A DNA stretch of 64,000 nt, from NCBI GenBank assembly GCA_020465985.1, contig JAANYP010005965.1, positions 31,045-95,044 on the forward strand, read 5' to 3'. Every line of letters begins with the position of its first letter. Position 1 is the stretch's first letter. Source of the stretch: Centrapalus pauciflorus (taxonomy: Eukaryota > Streptophyta > Magnoliopsida > Asterales > Asteraceae). The position numbers were made by a program, and so were the translations under genes. The notes under the pieces were generated by a model. That model was not told where the DNA came from and ran no database searches. It worked only from the letters and a program-made list of their open reading frames with translations. Shown in pieces: positions 11,271 through 23,406 of the stretch.

Positions 11271-14147
11271 ATGTCAAATCTTCAGAAATTGTTAGAAATG
11301 GACCACGAGGTTGGGAAGGCAAACGCCCCGCCTAAGCTGATGAAGGTCGAGGACTATTACTGGTGGAAGGACCGATTTACCGATTTCGTACGGTTCAACG
11401 ATATGCGCATGTGGGTGTGCATAGATGAAGGGTATATTCCACCGGTATCTGAAGTTGAAGGCCGTCAAAAGGTCTTGTCATACCAGATGATGAAGGAGGA
11501 TGACAAGAAATTATTTGAAGCTGAAAACAAAGCTTTTTCTTTAATCCGAATGGCGTTACCGCAAGATATTCTACACACATTCCGGACTCAGAGGACATCA
11601 AAAGAACTTTGGGAGTCGCTTGAGAAGAGGTGTGAGGGAAATCCTCGGGTTCGGAGAAAGCGTACAGAGCTGTTAAAACAACAGTTCGCAATCTTCAAGG
11701 CGTTAAAGGATGAACAACTGGATGACATCATCACCCGTTTCTATCATCTATTGACGGAACTTGAGAGCCACGGGATTGAGTTTACCGATACTGACAAGAA
11801 CAACAAGCTTCTTGATGCCCTACCAGCCAAATGGGCTATGTACGTGGCAATGATCAAGCTAAATGAAGATAAATATTACACTCAATCTTTGGATGATATA
11901 GTGGGAACGTTGAGAGCATATCACTTCGAGCTTCTGAAGACCGAGACTGATTATGAGCAAGTCCAGAATCCAGCAATGTATTTTGGAAAGACGTCAAAAT
12001 CTTCAGCGGCAGCCGAACCGAAGTCTGCTACAACGTTTTTCTCTGGAGAGACATCATCACCAGCAGAGTCCGAAGACTCATTGAATCGCGCGTTCTTAGG
12101 ATTAGGAAGATCGGAAGAACCGCAGTCCCAAGTACATCAGGCATCACCATCTCAGAGTTATTCGAAGATGCCCATGAGCGCAAAGTCTGCAGAAGAGCAT
12201 TTGAATCTACTTGCTTCTTTTGTGGCCGCATACGGAAATTGTGTTCAAGGGAAGATTAACGATCCTGCTCTATGGGACGAAGATTACGATCAGGTCGACC
12301 CTGATGACTTAGAGGAAATGGATCTTAAGTGGCAACTGGCCATGGTGACCCAGAGGGTTAAAAGATTCATTAAGAGAACTGGAAGGAATTTGCAGATGAA
12401 TAACAAGGGGATCGGGCTTGATAAGTCCAAGGTGAAATGCTAAAACTGTCAAGGACTAGGACACTTCGCCAGGGAGTGCCAGAGGCCAAAGGTAGAGACA
12501 TACCAGGGGCAGAGCTAACATCAGAGACAATTCCAAAATCAGTCCCAACAACGATACCTTCCGAGTTCCTCATCTGGACAGGCCAATCTAGCAGGTCTTC
12601 TATCCAATGTCACTTCAGATAGACAGCTAGATGGCACGTATGATTGGAGTTCACATCCTGAGTCGAATGCTAGAGCCTTCATGGCTGAAGTCACAGAAAC
12701 TGGATGTGATGGGGACGAGCAGACCACACGGGACAGCAGTCCGATGTGGGTAGAGAAGGCGAATGATCAGACAGTGCTGGAGTTTGCTGCTCAGATGGCC
12801 AACGTGGAATCTGATAACTCAAAGGTTAGTCTGTCTTATTCTCTATTTCGTGAATTATGTGCTTTATGTGTTAGTTCTAACGATAGGTTAAATCTAGTCT
12901 TAGACTCACATAAGACCATAGCTGCTCAAAATGAAAACTTAAAAATTGAAAATGCTAGCCTAAATGATATCAAGCAAGATCTAAAAGAAAAGCTTAAGGC
13001 TGATGCTCAAGACGTAGTAGTTCTAAAAGACAAACTCGGTGAGCAGTGTGTTAGGATAGAGCTAATGTATGAGCACGTACAGGCCTTGACAAAAAGTCTT
13101 AAGGACAAGGATATAGAGCTAGCAGAGACAAAAGTTAAGGTAGCAGAGGCAAATAGCAAGCTGGAAAAGTTTAGGAATTCGAGCCTGAATCTAGGGAAAG
13201 TCTTAGATGCCCAAAGACAGTCTAAGAAGCCCGTAGGTCTAGGTTTTCACGAAATTCCTCCACCTTTCAATGCCAACTATGTGCCTCAGCCTCAGGAGAA
13301 CACTGACAAATCAGTAGACTTAGAGGAAATGCCTGCACAGACACCTGAGCCTATAGTAGAAAATGCATCTAAGGTGGCTGACTCAACCGTCAAGGTCAAG
13401 AAAGTGAAATTTGTGTCTTCCGCCAGTGAAACACCTGCAGGGAAACAGAAAATTTCATGGGCTGACCAGGTCGACGAGTCAGACATCATAGCTGTACCAA
13501 AGGAAGTAGACACTAGTGAGACACCAAGATCTAAGGGAACAAACAAAAAGTCCATAGATAAGATGTCTTGCTTCAGATGTCACGAGAAAGGGCATGTTGC
13601 TTCTCACTGTCCACTTAGGAAAGCCGATGTTACCCCTAAGACAGTGAATCCAACACCTGTCAAGCCCTCAACCAGTGTGGCAAGCAGCAGTAGTTCTCAA
13701 CCTACCGAGAAAACTGTGCAGGCCGCACCCAAACAAGTTGTGAAAAACACACCGGTTAAGGTTGGACCAAAGGAAGTGATTAGGACAAATTCACCGAATC
13801 GTGTCAATAATCAATCTAGGTCAGCACCACAACAAGTCTATAAGAGCACCACACCTAGCAGGTCACACACTCCAGTTAGGTCTCATACTCCAGTTAGACA
13901 GTATGCACCGGTAAGAGCTCAGGGATCACAGTCAGAAATGGCATATAATAGGAATTATTCTAGAGCTCCACAACAAATGCCTACACCAAGGCAAAGAGTG
14001 AACTTAAATCACTCGGCACCACAACAGAATTTAGTTCAAAGGCCCAAGTCACCTGAAAAGCGAGATGGGTACTTGAAAGAGTTCACGTATGTGGACGAGA
14101 ATGGTATTACCAAGTCAGTCATGGCTTGGGTTCCCCGTGATAACTAA
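11271..14147 (+). pseudogene. gag: E2 gag, one frame with two premature stops
   Basis: ATG at 11271 starts a Copia Gag (MSNLQKLLEMDHEVGK) with the UBN2-like domain at residues about 20-220 and the conserved DPDDLEEMDLKWQ motif. The first CCHC knuckle (12438-12479) is broken by TAA at 12441-12443, the codon after its first Cys. A second TAA at 12516 fits CAA decay. The same frame continues through a coiled-coil region (about 12900-13190), a second intact knuckle CFRCHEKGHVASHC (13569-13610) and a basic, Pro/Ser-rich tail, ending in TAA at 14145-14147. Pol follows in the same frame, so a single stop separates gag from pol. Without the two early stops this would be one 958-codon gag. Confidence 0.88.
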
Positions 14148-14168
14148 CCTCTTTTCTTTCATGTGCAG
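14143..14168 (+). other. Branch-point plus 3' splice-site-like motif at E2 gag-pol junction
   Basis: ACTAAC (containing the gag TAA) is followed by a pyrimidine-rich tract and TGTGCAG, with the AG at 14167-14168 leaving pol in phase 0. Similar arrangements occur at 2504-2531 in E1 and 54592-54612 in E3. This could be a splice acceptor or simply shared ancestry around a gag stop. Confidence 0.4.
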
Positions 14169-17100
14169 GAGATAACTACAGGTCCAAACAACAAGTGGTT
14201 CGTCGACAGTGGTTGCTCCAGGCACATGACGGGGGAAAGAAGTCTACTCACAGACTTCAAGGGAGGAAATAGGGGATTCGTATCATTCGCGGGTAACAAA
14301 GGTGGAAATATCACGGGTACCGGAGTGGTCACTAATGGGACAATCAAGTTGGACCAAGTTTATCACGTTGATAAACTGGTTCACAATCTCATTAGTGTAT
14401 CTCAAATCTGTGATAAGAAGAACTCGGTGTTATTTACTGACACTGAGGCGTTAGTGCTAAAGCCTGGATTCAAAATTCCTGAAGAATGGGTGTTGATGCG
14501 GGCGCCAAGGAAGAACGACTTGTACATGCTGGATATGAACAAGCCAGAAACTTCGATGGGGCCAATTTGTCTACTATCCAAAGCTTCGGAGACGGAATCC
14601 GTACTGTGGCACAGACGCATGGCTCACCTGCACCTGAGGAAGATGAATTACATTACGAAGCATGGACTGGTGCAGGGTGTGCCCATGAAAAGTTTTCAGT
14701 TCGAGGATAAGTGTCTACCTTGCATGAAGGGCAAACAGCACAAGAAGACACACAAGTCCAAGAAGCAGAATTCCATAGCCTCAACATTCGATCTGTTGCA
14801 CATGGACCTTTTTGGCCCAATCAACAAAAGGAGTATCGGAGGTAGTTGGAACTGCTTAGTTATCACTGACGATTACTTACGTTTTTCTTGGGTTTTCTTT
14901 TTAGGTACGAAGGACGATACGGCTGCAAGGCTCATCGGGTTCTTGGACCAAGTGGAGAACTCATACGGAACTAGGGTTAAACATATTTGTAGTGATAATG
15001 GATTTGAATTCAAAAACACTGTTATTGGTGTATATTGCCTATCAAAGGGCATAGTGCATCAATTCAGTGCACCATATGAACCTCAACAGAATGGGGTGGC
15101 CGAACGTAAAAATAGAACTTCGATTGAGGCTGCAAGGACTATGCTTTCGGATTCAAAGCTTCCTACCATGTTTTGGGGGGAGGCAGTGAATACCGCGTGC
15201 CACATTTTAAACTGAGTCCTTACAGTCAAATCATTGAACAAAACATGCTATGAAATTTTGAATAAACGGCCACCTAACTTAACTGGATTCGAACCGTTTG
15301 GAGTACCATGCACTCTTTTAAGAACAAAACATCAACCGAAGTTTGGTGAAAAGGCTGACGAAGGATATTTCCTAGGTTATGTGCCAAACTCACCAAACAA
15401 ACGGGTGTTTAACAAAACAACTGGTACTGTGGAGATTGTGTATAATATTGAAGTCACAAGTTATACACATGAACCCCAAACTGGTCCGGAATGGATATTT
15501 GACTATGATAAGTTATTTGAGTCATTTAACATTCCTTTGGATGATAATGCAGGTACAATCGAGAAGGACATGGCGACGTTGCATCTGAACGACGATGGCC
15601 AAATCTTTCCGAGGACCACGTTCGATTCTACACCCGAGCCTACTGCGACTGTAGATAGATCTCCAGAAGTTGCTGATCAAGAAGCACCTACAACTAAGAA
15701 TCAGACTCAAGCATCGAGTTCCAACTCTAAGGAAAACGTCCGTGAGGAGGAAAATGTAGAAGCTGAGCCTGTTCCCCCATTAGGTGAAATAGGATCCAAC
15801 TTAGGAGATTATCTAAGGGTTGATGAAATAGAGACCTCTAGGATTAACAAGAACCATCCAATAGAAAGCATCATAGGAAATCCGAACGAGGGTGTGAAGA
15901 CTAGGAGTAGTGTAAATAACAACACAGTGTTGTTGTCGATGATAAACGACTCCGAGGCATATCACACATGTCTCTACTCATGTTTCATATCGCAAGTAGA
16001 GCCTAAAAATGTGCAAATGGCACTTAAGGATAACTCCTGGGTTGAAGCGATGCAGGAAGAACTTTCGCAGTTTAGGAAACTAGAAGTGTGGGAGTTAGTT
16101 CCGTTACCTCGAGGGGAGATTGCCATAGGAACCAAATGGGTTTTTAAGTGCAAAAGAGACGATCGGGGTATAGTCACGCGCAACAATGCGAGGTTAGTTG
16201 TAAAGGGTTTCAACCAAGAGGAGGGAATCGATTACAACGAGGTTTTTGCACCAGTAGCAAGGCTGGAAGCCATTAGGTTGTTTCTAGCGTTTGCCTCCTT
16301 CAAAGGCTTTAAGGTATATCAACTAGATGTTAAGAGTGCTTTCCTGTATGGGAAAGTGAAGGAGTTGGTGTATGTAGAACAACCGCCCGAATTTACAGAT
16401 CCAAAATATCCTGATAGAGTATATCGCTTAGATAAGGCTCTTTATGGATTGCATCAGGCACCTAGGGCGTGGTATGAGACTTTATCCAACCATCTTTTAG
16501 AAAATGGTTTTGAAAGGGGTAGGATAGATAGTACTCTGTTTGAGAAGAGGAAGGGTGATCACTTTATCTTGGTACAAGTGTACGTCGATGATATCATTTT
16601 TGGATCATCAGACGAACAGATGTGCAAAGATTTCGAGAAGGTGATGAAGTCTAAGTTCGAGATGAGTGCTATGGGGGAGTTGAATTTATTTTTGGGGTTA
16701 CAAGTTGACCAGATGAAGGAAGGAATGTTTATCCATCAGACGAAGTATGTTTATGACATATTAGAGCGTTTTGGGATGGAAGGAACAAAATTGACTGCCC
16801 ACTTCAGCACGCCGATTCAAGTGAATCACAATCTCGGGCCGGGTACTGAAAGTGATACCGATGTGGATCCGACTTTATATCGGGCCATGATTGGGTCACT
16901 TATGTATTTAACTGCTTCAAGACCTGATATTATGTTTGCTGTTTGTATTTGTGCAAGGTTTCAAGCGAATCCGAAGGAGATGCATATGAAAGCTGTGAAG
17001 CGGATTCTACGATACCTCAAGTCGAAACCGAAGCTGGGACTTTGGTATCACGCGGAGGGAGATCTAGAGTTGGAAGCGTTCACAGATTCTGACTACGGAG

Positions 17101-17537
17101 GATGCAGCTTGACGCGCAAATCAACGACTGGAGGTTGTCAGTTCCTAGGAGGGAGACTGGTGTCCTGGCAATGCAAGAAACAAACGTCGGTAGCCGTGTC
17201 AACGTGCGAGGCCGAGTATGTTGCTGCTGGTAGTTGCTGCTCACAGGTTCTGTGGATACAACAACAATTGCGGAATTACGGTTTGGCTTACACTCAAACT
17301 CCAATTAGGATAGACAATCAATCTACAATTGCTATAACTAATAATCCAGTTAAACACAACAAAACAAAGCACATAGACATAAGGCATCATTTTATTCGTG
17401 ATTGTGCTGAAAAGAACTTAATCAAACTGGTAAAAGTGGAAACAGAAGATAATAATACAGATTTATTTACCAAAGCGTTTGATAAGTCACGGTTTGAGTA
17501 TTTAATTCAACTGAATGGAATGCGCAACCCAGAGTAA
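14169..17537 (+). pseudogene. pol: E2 pol: protease, integrase, RT, RNase H, one stop
   Basis: Protease active site WFVDSGCSRHMTG lies near 14200. The GAG-pre-integrase zinc residues are present (WHRRMAHLHL; CLPCMKGKQ). Integrase D,D-35-E is visible as HMDLFGP, CSDNGFEF and GVAERKNRT. A TGA at 15213-15215 interrupts the frame just after the integrase core, fitting CGA decay. From there to 17537 the frame is open, with RT (YVDDIIFG near 16581), the connection region, and RNase H with YGG, CEAEYVAA and IDNQS acidic residues, then the conserved HIDIRHHFIRD and LFTKAFD tail. Only one nonsense change separates it from a full-length pol of about 1120 codons. It is inactive unless the stop is read through. 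Confidence 0.92.
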
Positions 17538-18116
17538 TTTGGCCTTAGTAGTAGTAATTTATTTTCTTTTAGAGTCTTAGTATTTCTTTCTTTACAGTAG
17601 TCTGCTAATTTAGGAAAGTTTCTATTTTTAGTAAGTTTCTATTTTTAGTAAGTTAGTAGGTTAGCTTATTTTACTGCTTTTCTTATGAAAAACAAAAGAA
17701 AAAAGAGAGAAAATTACAAAAATACAAAACAAGAGAATATCAGAAAAAAGGTTAAGTCTTAGATACATAGGTTCAAAGTGACGAAAATTAGCACCGTCGT
17801 TACAGACTCTAAGTGTTTAGGCTTTCACACATAATGCAACTAATTCTAAGTGTTATACTTTATTTTAGTTTGATGTGTTGGTAGGCATAATACATCTAGG
17901 GAATCTCAAGGCTAATAAAATAATCTAGAAAAAGTCAAGCGTGTCACTAACTTAGATGTACGACCAATCGGTCTTAATTTTTATGTACAAGACATACAAA
18001 CTTTGAGTCTAAATGAGGTATGCAAACTTTCTGGGGATGTATGGCAACATCAAATACATCTTAAAATGGAAAGAATAGAAATATCATACAAAACTGAGAG
18101 TCGAAAACATGCAACT

Positions 18117-18279
18117 CTGTTGTACGTAAGTACAGACCTGTTGTCTCTGTTTAGATTCGGGTTAGCAGATATGTCGCTTTGTTGTACGTCAGTACAGACC
18201 TGTCACCGCTGTCTGCTAACTTTAAAAATAAACCTTAAGTCAAACTAAGACACTTTGTTGTATGAAAATACAGACCTGT
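18117..18279 (+). repeat. Three spaced copies of TTGTTGTACGT..GTACAGACCTGT
   Basis: Cores lie at 18117-18141, 18179-18203 and 18255-18279. Each contains ACAGACCTGT, and the first two contain a GTACGTNAGTAC inverted repeat. The intervening sequence differs. They are probably structural or protein-binding repeats in the E2 spacer. Confidence 0.75.
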
Positions 18280-18908
18280 GTCCGATGTTTGTCTTTTAAA
18301 GAAAGTTTGCAAATACCAACAAGTTAGAATCTTTGTCTGTGTGCCTTGATCATAAAAGTATGTCTATGTCTGAGTCACGTAAGATAATTTCCTGATAAAT
18401 AAAAAGGCCAAGGGATATTCCGAAATGTAGAATGTTTAACGGGGTACAATACCAACAATCGGCTAAATAGGTATGTCACGACAAACAATCAAAGGAATCA
18501 AAAATTCCTAAGTGTGAAAGTTTAAGTACTGAAAGTTAGTATCAGACATAGCTATCTGATTGAACATCTCTTAGACTATACTCATCAAAAATATGTTGTT
18601 TAGTATTTAGCTTAGCTTGTAAATTTTTTTTTATAGCTTAAGTCTTGATTAAATTTTTGGTCAAAATTTTATTTTATTTTATTTTATTTTTTACCTTAGT
18701 TTATTTCATTTTAGTTTAGTTTAATTTTTACTTAGGTAAAAGGTCAAAAGTTACTGAGGGTGCATTCAAAGTTGGATTAAATAAACATTGCGTGAACTAT
18801 CTTGAGCTTAGGGTAAAAGAGTTGGCATAGTTTATCTTGTTACACAATACAGTAGAAAAAGGTTGGAAAAGTTGAAGTTATTTCAAAATTTTCGAAATTT
18901 TTCTAAGT

Positions 18909-19550
18909 GTTGGTGGTTTCGAATCTAAGACAGACTCGAAGAGGTAAGACTTCGAATCTGTCAGTAGATTCGAATCTATGCTTAGAATCGAGGGTGGGTG
19001 GTATATATAGGTCAACAGTGAAGTCATTTAAGACTTACTATTTTCGAATCTATTCACTCGAGTCTAAAAGGCGATTTCGAATCTAATCTCGAATCTATCG
19101 TAATTCTCATACACGACATTTTGTCGAGTCTCTTACTTGGTGTTTCGATTCTACAGATACTTCTAGGTATAATCAACCGGATTGTACAAGATTTGTGTAG
19201 TTTTATTCACAATTTTAGGCTAAATCATCGAATTTTGAAGTTTTAGGGGTCGAAATAGGGTTTTTGCTAAATTACCAAGTTTGGACCTATAAAAGATCAA
19301 ATTAAAAGCATAAATTAATGATGAAAACCTTAGTTGAACTAATGTATGTGATTTGCTAAGTTCAAAATGGTTAAAATCTTGAGTTTTTGTTGAAATAATG
19401 GACGTCGGGTTCTCGAATCTGTTCATAAGGATTTTCTCGAATCTGTCATTAGACTCGAGAAGCTCAGGGACTTCGAATCTGTCATTAGACTCGAACAGAG
19501 ACTTATTCGAATCTGTTACATTCGAATCTGCTTACTTCGAATCTGTGCTT
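18909..19550 (+). repeat. TTCGAATCT/CTCGAGTCT word cluster in E2 spacer
   Basis: About twenty TTCGAATCT-type words in both orientations, the same word family found in the E2 LTRs and leader. Several are arranged as facing pairs separated by about 6-12 bases (for example near 18956-18976 and 19445-19485). Confidence 0.8.
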
Positions 19551-19676
19551 TATTTACTTTAGTTAATTTAAATTTTATTAAACTTGTAGAAATTTAATTG
19601 TGTTAGATTTTGTGCTTAAACAAGTACAAAATAAAACAAATTTGAATTTAAACAAGTTTATTGATTTTTAATGAGT

Positions 19677-19700
19677 CTAACAGTTTTGTTTATTTTGCAG
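19677..19700 (+). other. 3' splice acceptor-like motif directly before E2 ORF3
   Basis: CTAAC branch-point consensus at 19677-19681, a T-rich tract, and TTTTGCAG ending at 19700, two bases before the ORF3 ATG (19703). The branch A to AG spacing of about 20 bases suits plant introns. It resembles a retroviral env splice acceptor. Confidence 0.5.
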
Positions 19701-19702
19701 AA

Positions 19703-22700
19703 ATGGCGGTTCGAGCATTTGTCCCGAAGCATAATATGGTCCTTAATTCCGACAATAATATCCCTGAGGCGCAGGGTTATCGCCAAGTATTGGATTTCCT
19801 AGCTGAATCTAGGATTAGCTTTGCTCTGTACCATAACATCCCAATAGTGCTTTCTTATGTACGGCAGTTTTACGAGCATTTACAAGTTGATTGCACTGTC
19901 ACCCCGACAGTTCTAAGAACTAGAATCGCTGGACAGCCGTTAGTCTTTTCTGCAGACATGTTGCGTCAGGTTCTGCAGTTGGGATCTCAGGAACAAGAAG
20001 ATGGGCCTATTGACTTTCCGTTAAGTATTAGGCAGACTGCTTTTCTGAGGATGGGATACAGTTTAGATGTGGCAAAGTCGTCATACATGAAGAGTGGCCT
20101 GATTGGGCAATAGAGATTCTTGGTGCATGTCTTCATGGTTTGTTTTGCGCCAAAGAAAGCTGGATTTGATTATATAGTGTCAAAGATCCAATCTGGGGTT
20201 ATTGCATTGATATACAATCGGAAGTTCAGCTTTTCACAGATGTTCTTCTCGGAGTTCGTTCATCAGATTGCGGCTCCAGAAAGGGAAAGATTTTTGCTGT
20301 ACCCAAGATTCATTATGATGATGATAAGGCACTTCTTGCCAAACTTGCCGCCGTCAAATGACTCTCTGAGTGTTAACATTATGGACAAACGGATTTTCGC
20401 TGATTGTTCCTCACACCGAGGAAGATTGGCTGTTCCTGTTGCTCGTCCATTGTTCGGAGCCATTGTGGATAGGGATTTTCAAGCCCTGGAAGATGCCAAC
20501 TGGGCAGGGGTCGTTGAGTTTCCACAACAACAACAACAGCAACAACGTCAACAACAACAACAGCCACGAGTTCAAAGACGCCGTCAGAGACCAACAGTGA
20601 GTCAAATTCAGGCATCAAGGCCTTCTACAAGCGAGCAGCCCCAAGCACAGGAAGCAGGGCCTTCAAGTGCAGTTCCTGAATCTGAACAAATTGCGCAAAC
20701 ACTAGAAGAAATATGGGCATCAGGACCCCATGCGAACGAAGACGTGGCCGCAGCATTAGTGGGGGAGCTGCTCAGTCCACCAGAAGGAGCAGAAGATGTT
20801 TTTAGAGATGTGGATGAGTATGAGCCAGAAAGGGCTGATGAAGGCTTGACATCATCAGAATCAGAATCAGATGATATGGAGGAGCAGGAGGCTGAAGCTC
20901 CTGAATCAGTGGCTGCAGATCCCAGTATTCACATCGGAACCTATGGAGCTAGGTTGATAGTGAATGAAGCAGCAGGATCGAGAAGGAGAGAAGAAAGGGA
21001 ATCTGAGGATTCAGACTTCGAAGAGGAGGAAGTTGCTCCATTGGTGACTAGGCAGAGGGCCAAGCGTCACCGGTTCATGCAAGGGTCAACATCAGCATCC
21101 GAAGCCCAACAGTCTCAAACCCAAACCCAACCACAATCCACCGCTCCACCATCACCGCCACCTCAGCATCATGAGCCATATATTCCACCACCATTCATCC
21201 CTTCTCCCATTCAGTCCATTCCATCTACCTCAACCGCCTATGCTGAAAATCAGAGGTTTGTGCAACTCAAGGGACGTGTTGACTTCCAGCATGTTCAGAT
21301 CTTAACCTTAACAAAGGCTGTCAGCAAGCTCCAGGCGCATAACGCAAATCTTGACAAGGACAATGCCGAATTAAGGAAGATTGTGGAGAATGTAAGGGAC
21401 AAAAACACAGAATTAAAATCTTTTATTGCATATCAGTCTTTAGAGATCCGATCAATGAGGTCCCTCCTTGAGCAGCTCCTGAAAAATATACAAGCTCAGG
21501 GGGAGACGAGTTGTAGGGATCAGGAGGTGCAGCGTAGAGAGGATGATGACAAAGGCAATGATCCCGGTGCACATAAGGAGAATGAGCCTGTAGATTTTTC
21601 TGCAGCTCAAGCTACACAAGTTCAGGGGGAGCCTAGTCAAGGTGAAGGAGAAATGGGAGAAGCTAGTTCATCAAAACAGCCTACAGACTTTGAAATCAGT
21701 GAGATGATTGACGCGCTTATGGATCTCGATGATGATCCAATGGATGTAGGTTTTGATATGAAGATGAAGAGCTTGAAGAAGGTGAGTTTGTGCCGGAAGA
21801 AATAGTGGACTGGCAATCTGATGATGAAGTAGTAGCTGATGAGGATGATGAAGCTGACGAAATAGTTGTGCAGCAGAATCCCATCACGGACACTTACATG
21901 ATAGATGGGGAGAATATTGTTAACGTAGATATTGTTAATGCGGCGTTGAATGCTCAGCCATCAACAGAAGAACCGGCTAGAGAGCTTTCAAATGAACAGA
22001 AACGAAAATTATGGTTCAGGGCTGAACAGAAAGAATTAGAGCTTAAGAAAACAATGAGAGTGCCTGGTACAGGAAAGTTGTCTGGAAGCATATTGAGCTG
22101 GTTCTTCGATCGAGAACTACAGATTTTTATAATCAAGAGAAAAGACGGACTTCAGTACTTAAGGCGTACTCTAAGAGCTTTCAATACACTACCAAAGGTA
22201 GAGATCAAAGCGTTAGCGTGGAAGGATCTGATCAACATCGGGAATGATCCCTATGCAGACTTAATAGAGAAAATCATAAGAAAGGAGGGAAGATCCAGAA
22301 AATTTGTACGTCTGAATCCAAGAATGGGAAAAAGAGTAGAAGATCCTTCAAGGATAGATCCTCTTACCGGCCGACCTTGGATGAGAATTCAGTACAAACC
22401 AGTCAGATGTCTGAGGAAGGTGCCTCTAAAGCGAATGCCACAGAATGTTTTGCAGAATCTACATTGGTGGTATGCCGATACTGAGACCGGGGAAGCAGTT
22501 ATGGAAGATTTTGAAGAAAAAGTCATTCTTAGAGTCTACAACCCGCTTCACCTGGTAAACCTCACTAAAGAAGATCTTCAGATTTTGTATAATTGTAAGA
22601 TCTCCAGTGACACACATATGGATGGTGAAGCTAGTAAGTATGAAAATGTGGTCAAGGTATGTGTCGAGAAAGGTTTGTATGCAGGTAGTATTTTGAATCA

Positions 22701-22704
22701 ATAA
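19703..22704 (+). pseudogene. E2 env-like ORF3
   Basis: ATG at 19703 (MAVRAFVPKHNMVLN) opens the conserved N-terminal globular domain of Sirevirus ORF3. TAG at 20111-20113 interrupts it and fits TGG decay, with the same frame continuing to about 21755. Then come a Gln-rich tract (20523-20570), acidic and Ser-rich linkers, a Pro/Gln-rich segment near 21110-21240, and a coiled-coil heptad stretch at about 21250-21480. A 1-nt shift near 21755 moves the frame to the acidic and then basic C-terminal domain (21790-22704, with WFRAEQKEL and RPWMRIQYKPVR), a likely structured domain. There is no transmembrane segment or signal peptide that I can see, so the env label is positional only. Confidence 0.8.
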
Positions 22705-22753
22705 ATAAACAAAGTTCTTAAATCAAATGTGTGATTTATTAGAAGCTATCGTC

Positions 22754-22764
22754 AAGGGGGAGTC
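22754..22764 (+). other. E2 polypurine tract (AAGGGGGAG..)
   Basis: Purine run ending directly at the 3' LTR start at 22765; it primes plus-strand synthesis. Confidence 0.9.
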
Positions 22765-23406
22765 TGTTGGTACATCCTGTGTGACGATAGCAGTCTAATT
22801 GATATTGCATTGTGATTTTAACAAGTGTTTTGATATATATGTTTATATGTGTTTGTCTGTTATTGATAGTGTGTTTGAACTTGTTGTAACACATTACAAG
22901 AAGTTCAAACATAAAAGTCAAAGATTAACTCAAGCATAAGTAAAAAACATAAGTTTCATCTCTTAAATGTTTAAGTGTTTTGGCTAGATTCGAATTGCAT
23001 AAGGGAAGTCATTCGAATCTGTGATAGATTCGAATGTGACCTTAGATTCGAATGAGCCAGATTCGAGAGTGTCTTTGTGGACAGACTCGAATGGGCCTTG
23101 GGCCAGATTCGAGTTTGGCCCACATCAGACTCGAATCAGGGTCTATAATTAGTGATAGACTCGAGTCATTAGTAGACTTTTAGTAGAATTCGTGAGGAAT
23201 TAAGCTTAAGGCGATCTCGAGTTTATCAGCTAGGTGAGTGCCGTTTCGGAGAGAATTAGTTCGTTGGATCGTTCGTGTGCCGTTCGTTCAGCGTCTAATA
23301 GTCTCCGTGTTTCGTGGTTGAGAGTTGTCCGTCTAACCGTCAACGAGGATTCCGCACTCGTTCACGGATCCGCGTCTAGATAGATCTTGCAGTGGTAGAC
23401 CTTACA
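22765..23406 (+). repeat. E2 3' LTR (642 bp)
   Basis: Starts TGTTGG and ends TTACA; the same length as the 5' LTR with nine substitutions by eye. It is followed by TATGA, the second copy of the target duplication. Confidence 0.96.

Larger units (their letters stand above)
17538..19702 (+). other. E2 pol-ORF3 spacer (2.2 kb, non-coding)
   Basis: No credible ORF. It holds AT-rich sequence, three copies of a 25-base word at 18117-18279, a TATATATAG at 19002, a second TTCGAATC word cluster at 18909-19550, and a branch-point/acceptor motif at its end. The unusual length for non-coding retroelement DNA suggests regulatory or RNA-level function. Confidence 0.8.
9955..23406 (+). mobile_element. Complete Sirevirus-type Ty1/copia retrotransposon E2, nested in E1
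   Basis: Both LTRs are 642 bp, begin TGTTGG and end TTACA. The element is 13,452 bp and is flanked by the 5-bp target duplication TATGA (9950-9954 and 23407-23411). PBS, gag, pol, env-like ORF3 and PPT are in canonical order. By eye the LTRs differ at nine positions (about 98.6% identity), so the insertion is moderately young. Gag, pol and ORF3 carry few lesions: stops at 12441, 12516, 15213 and 20111, and a shift near 21755. Confidence 0.96.

Noticed and set aside
21781..21786. GTGAGT at the E2 ORF3 frame change, as a possible intron donor
   Set aside because: The downstream frame reads continuously through these bases, so a 1-nt displacement about 20-30 bases upstream explains the data better.
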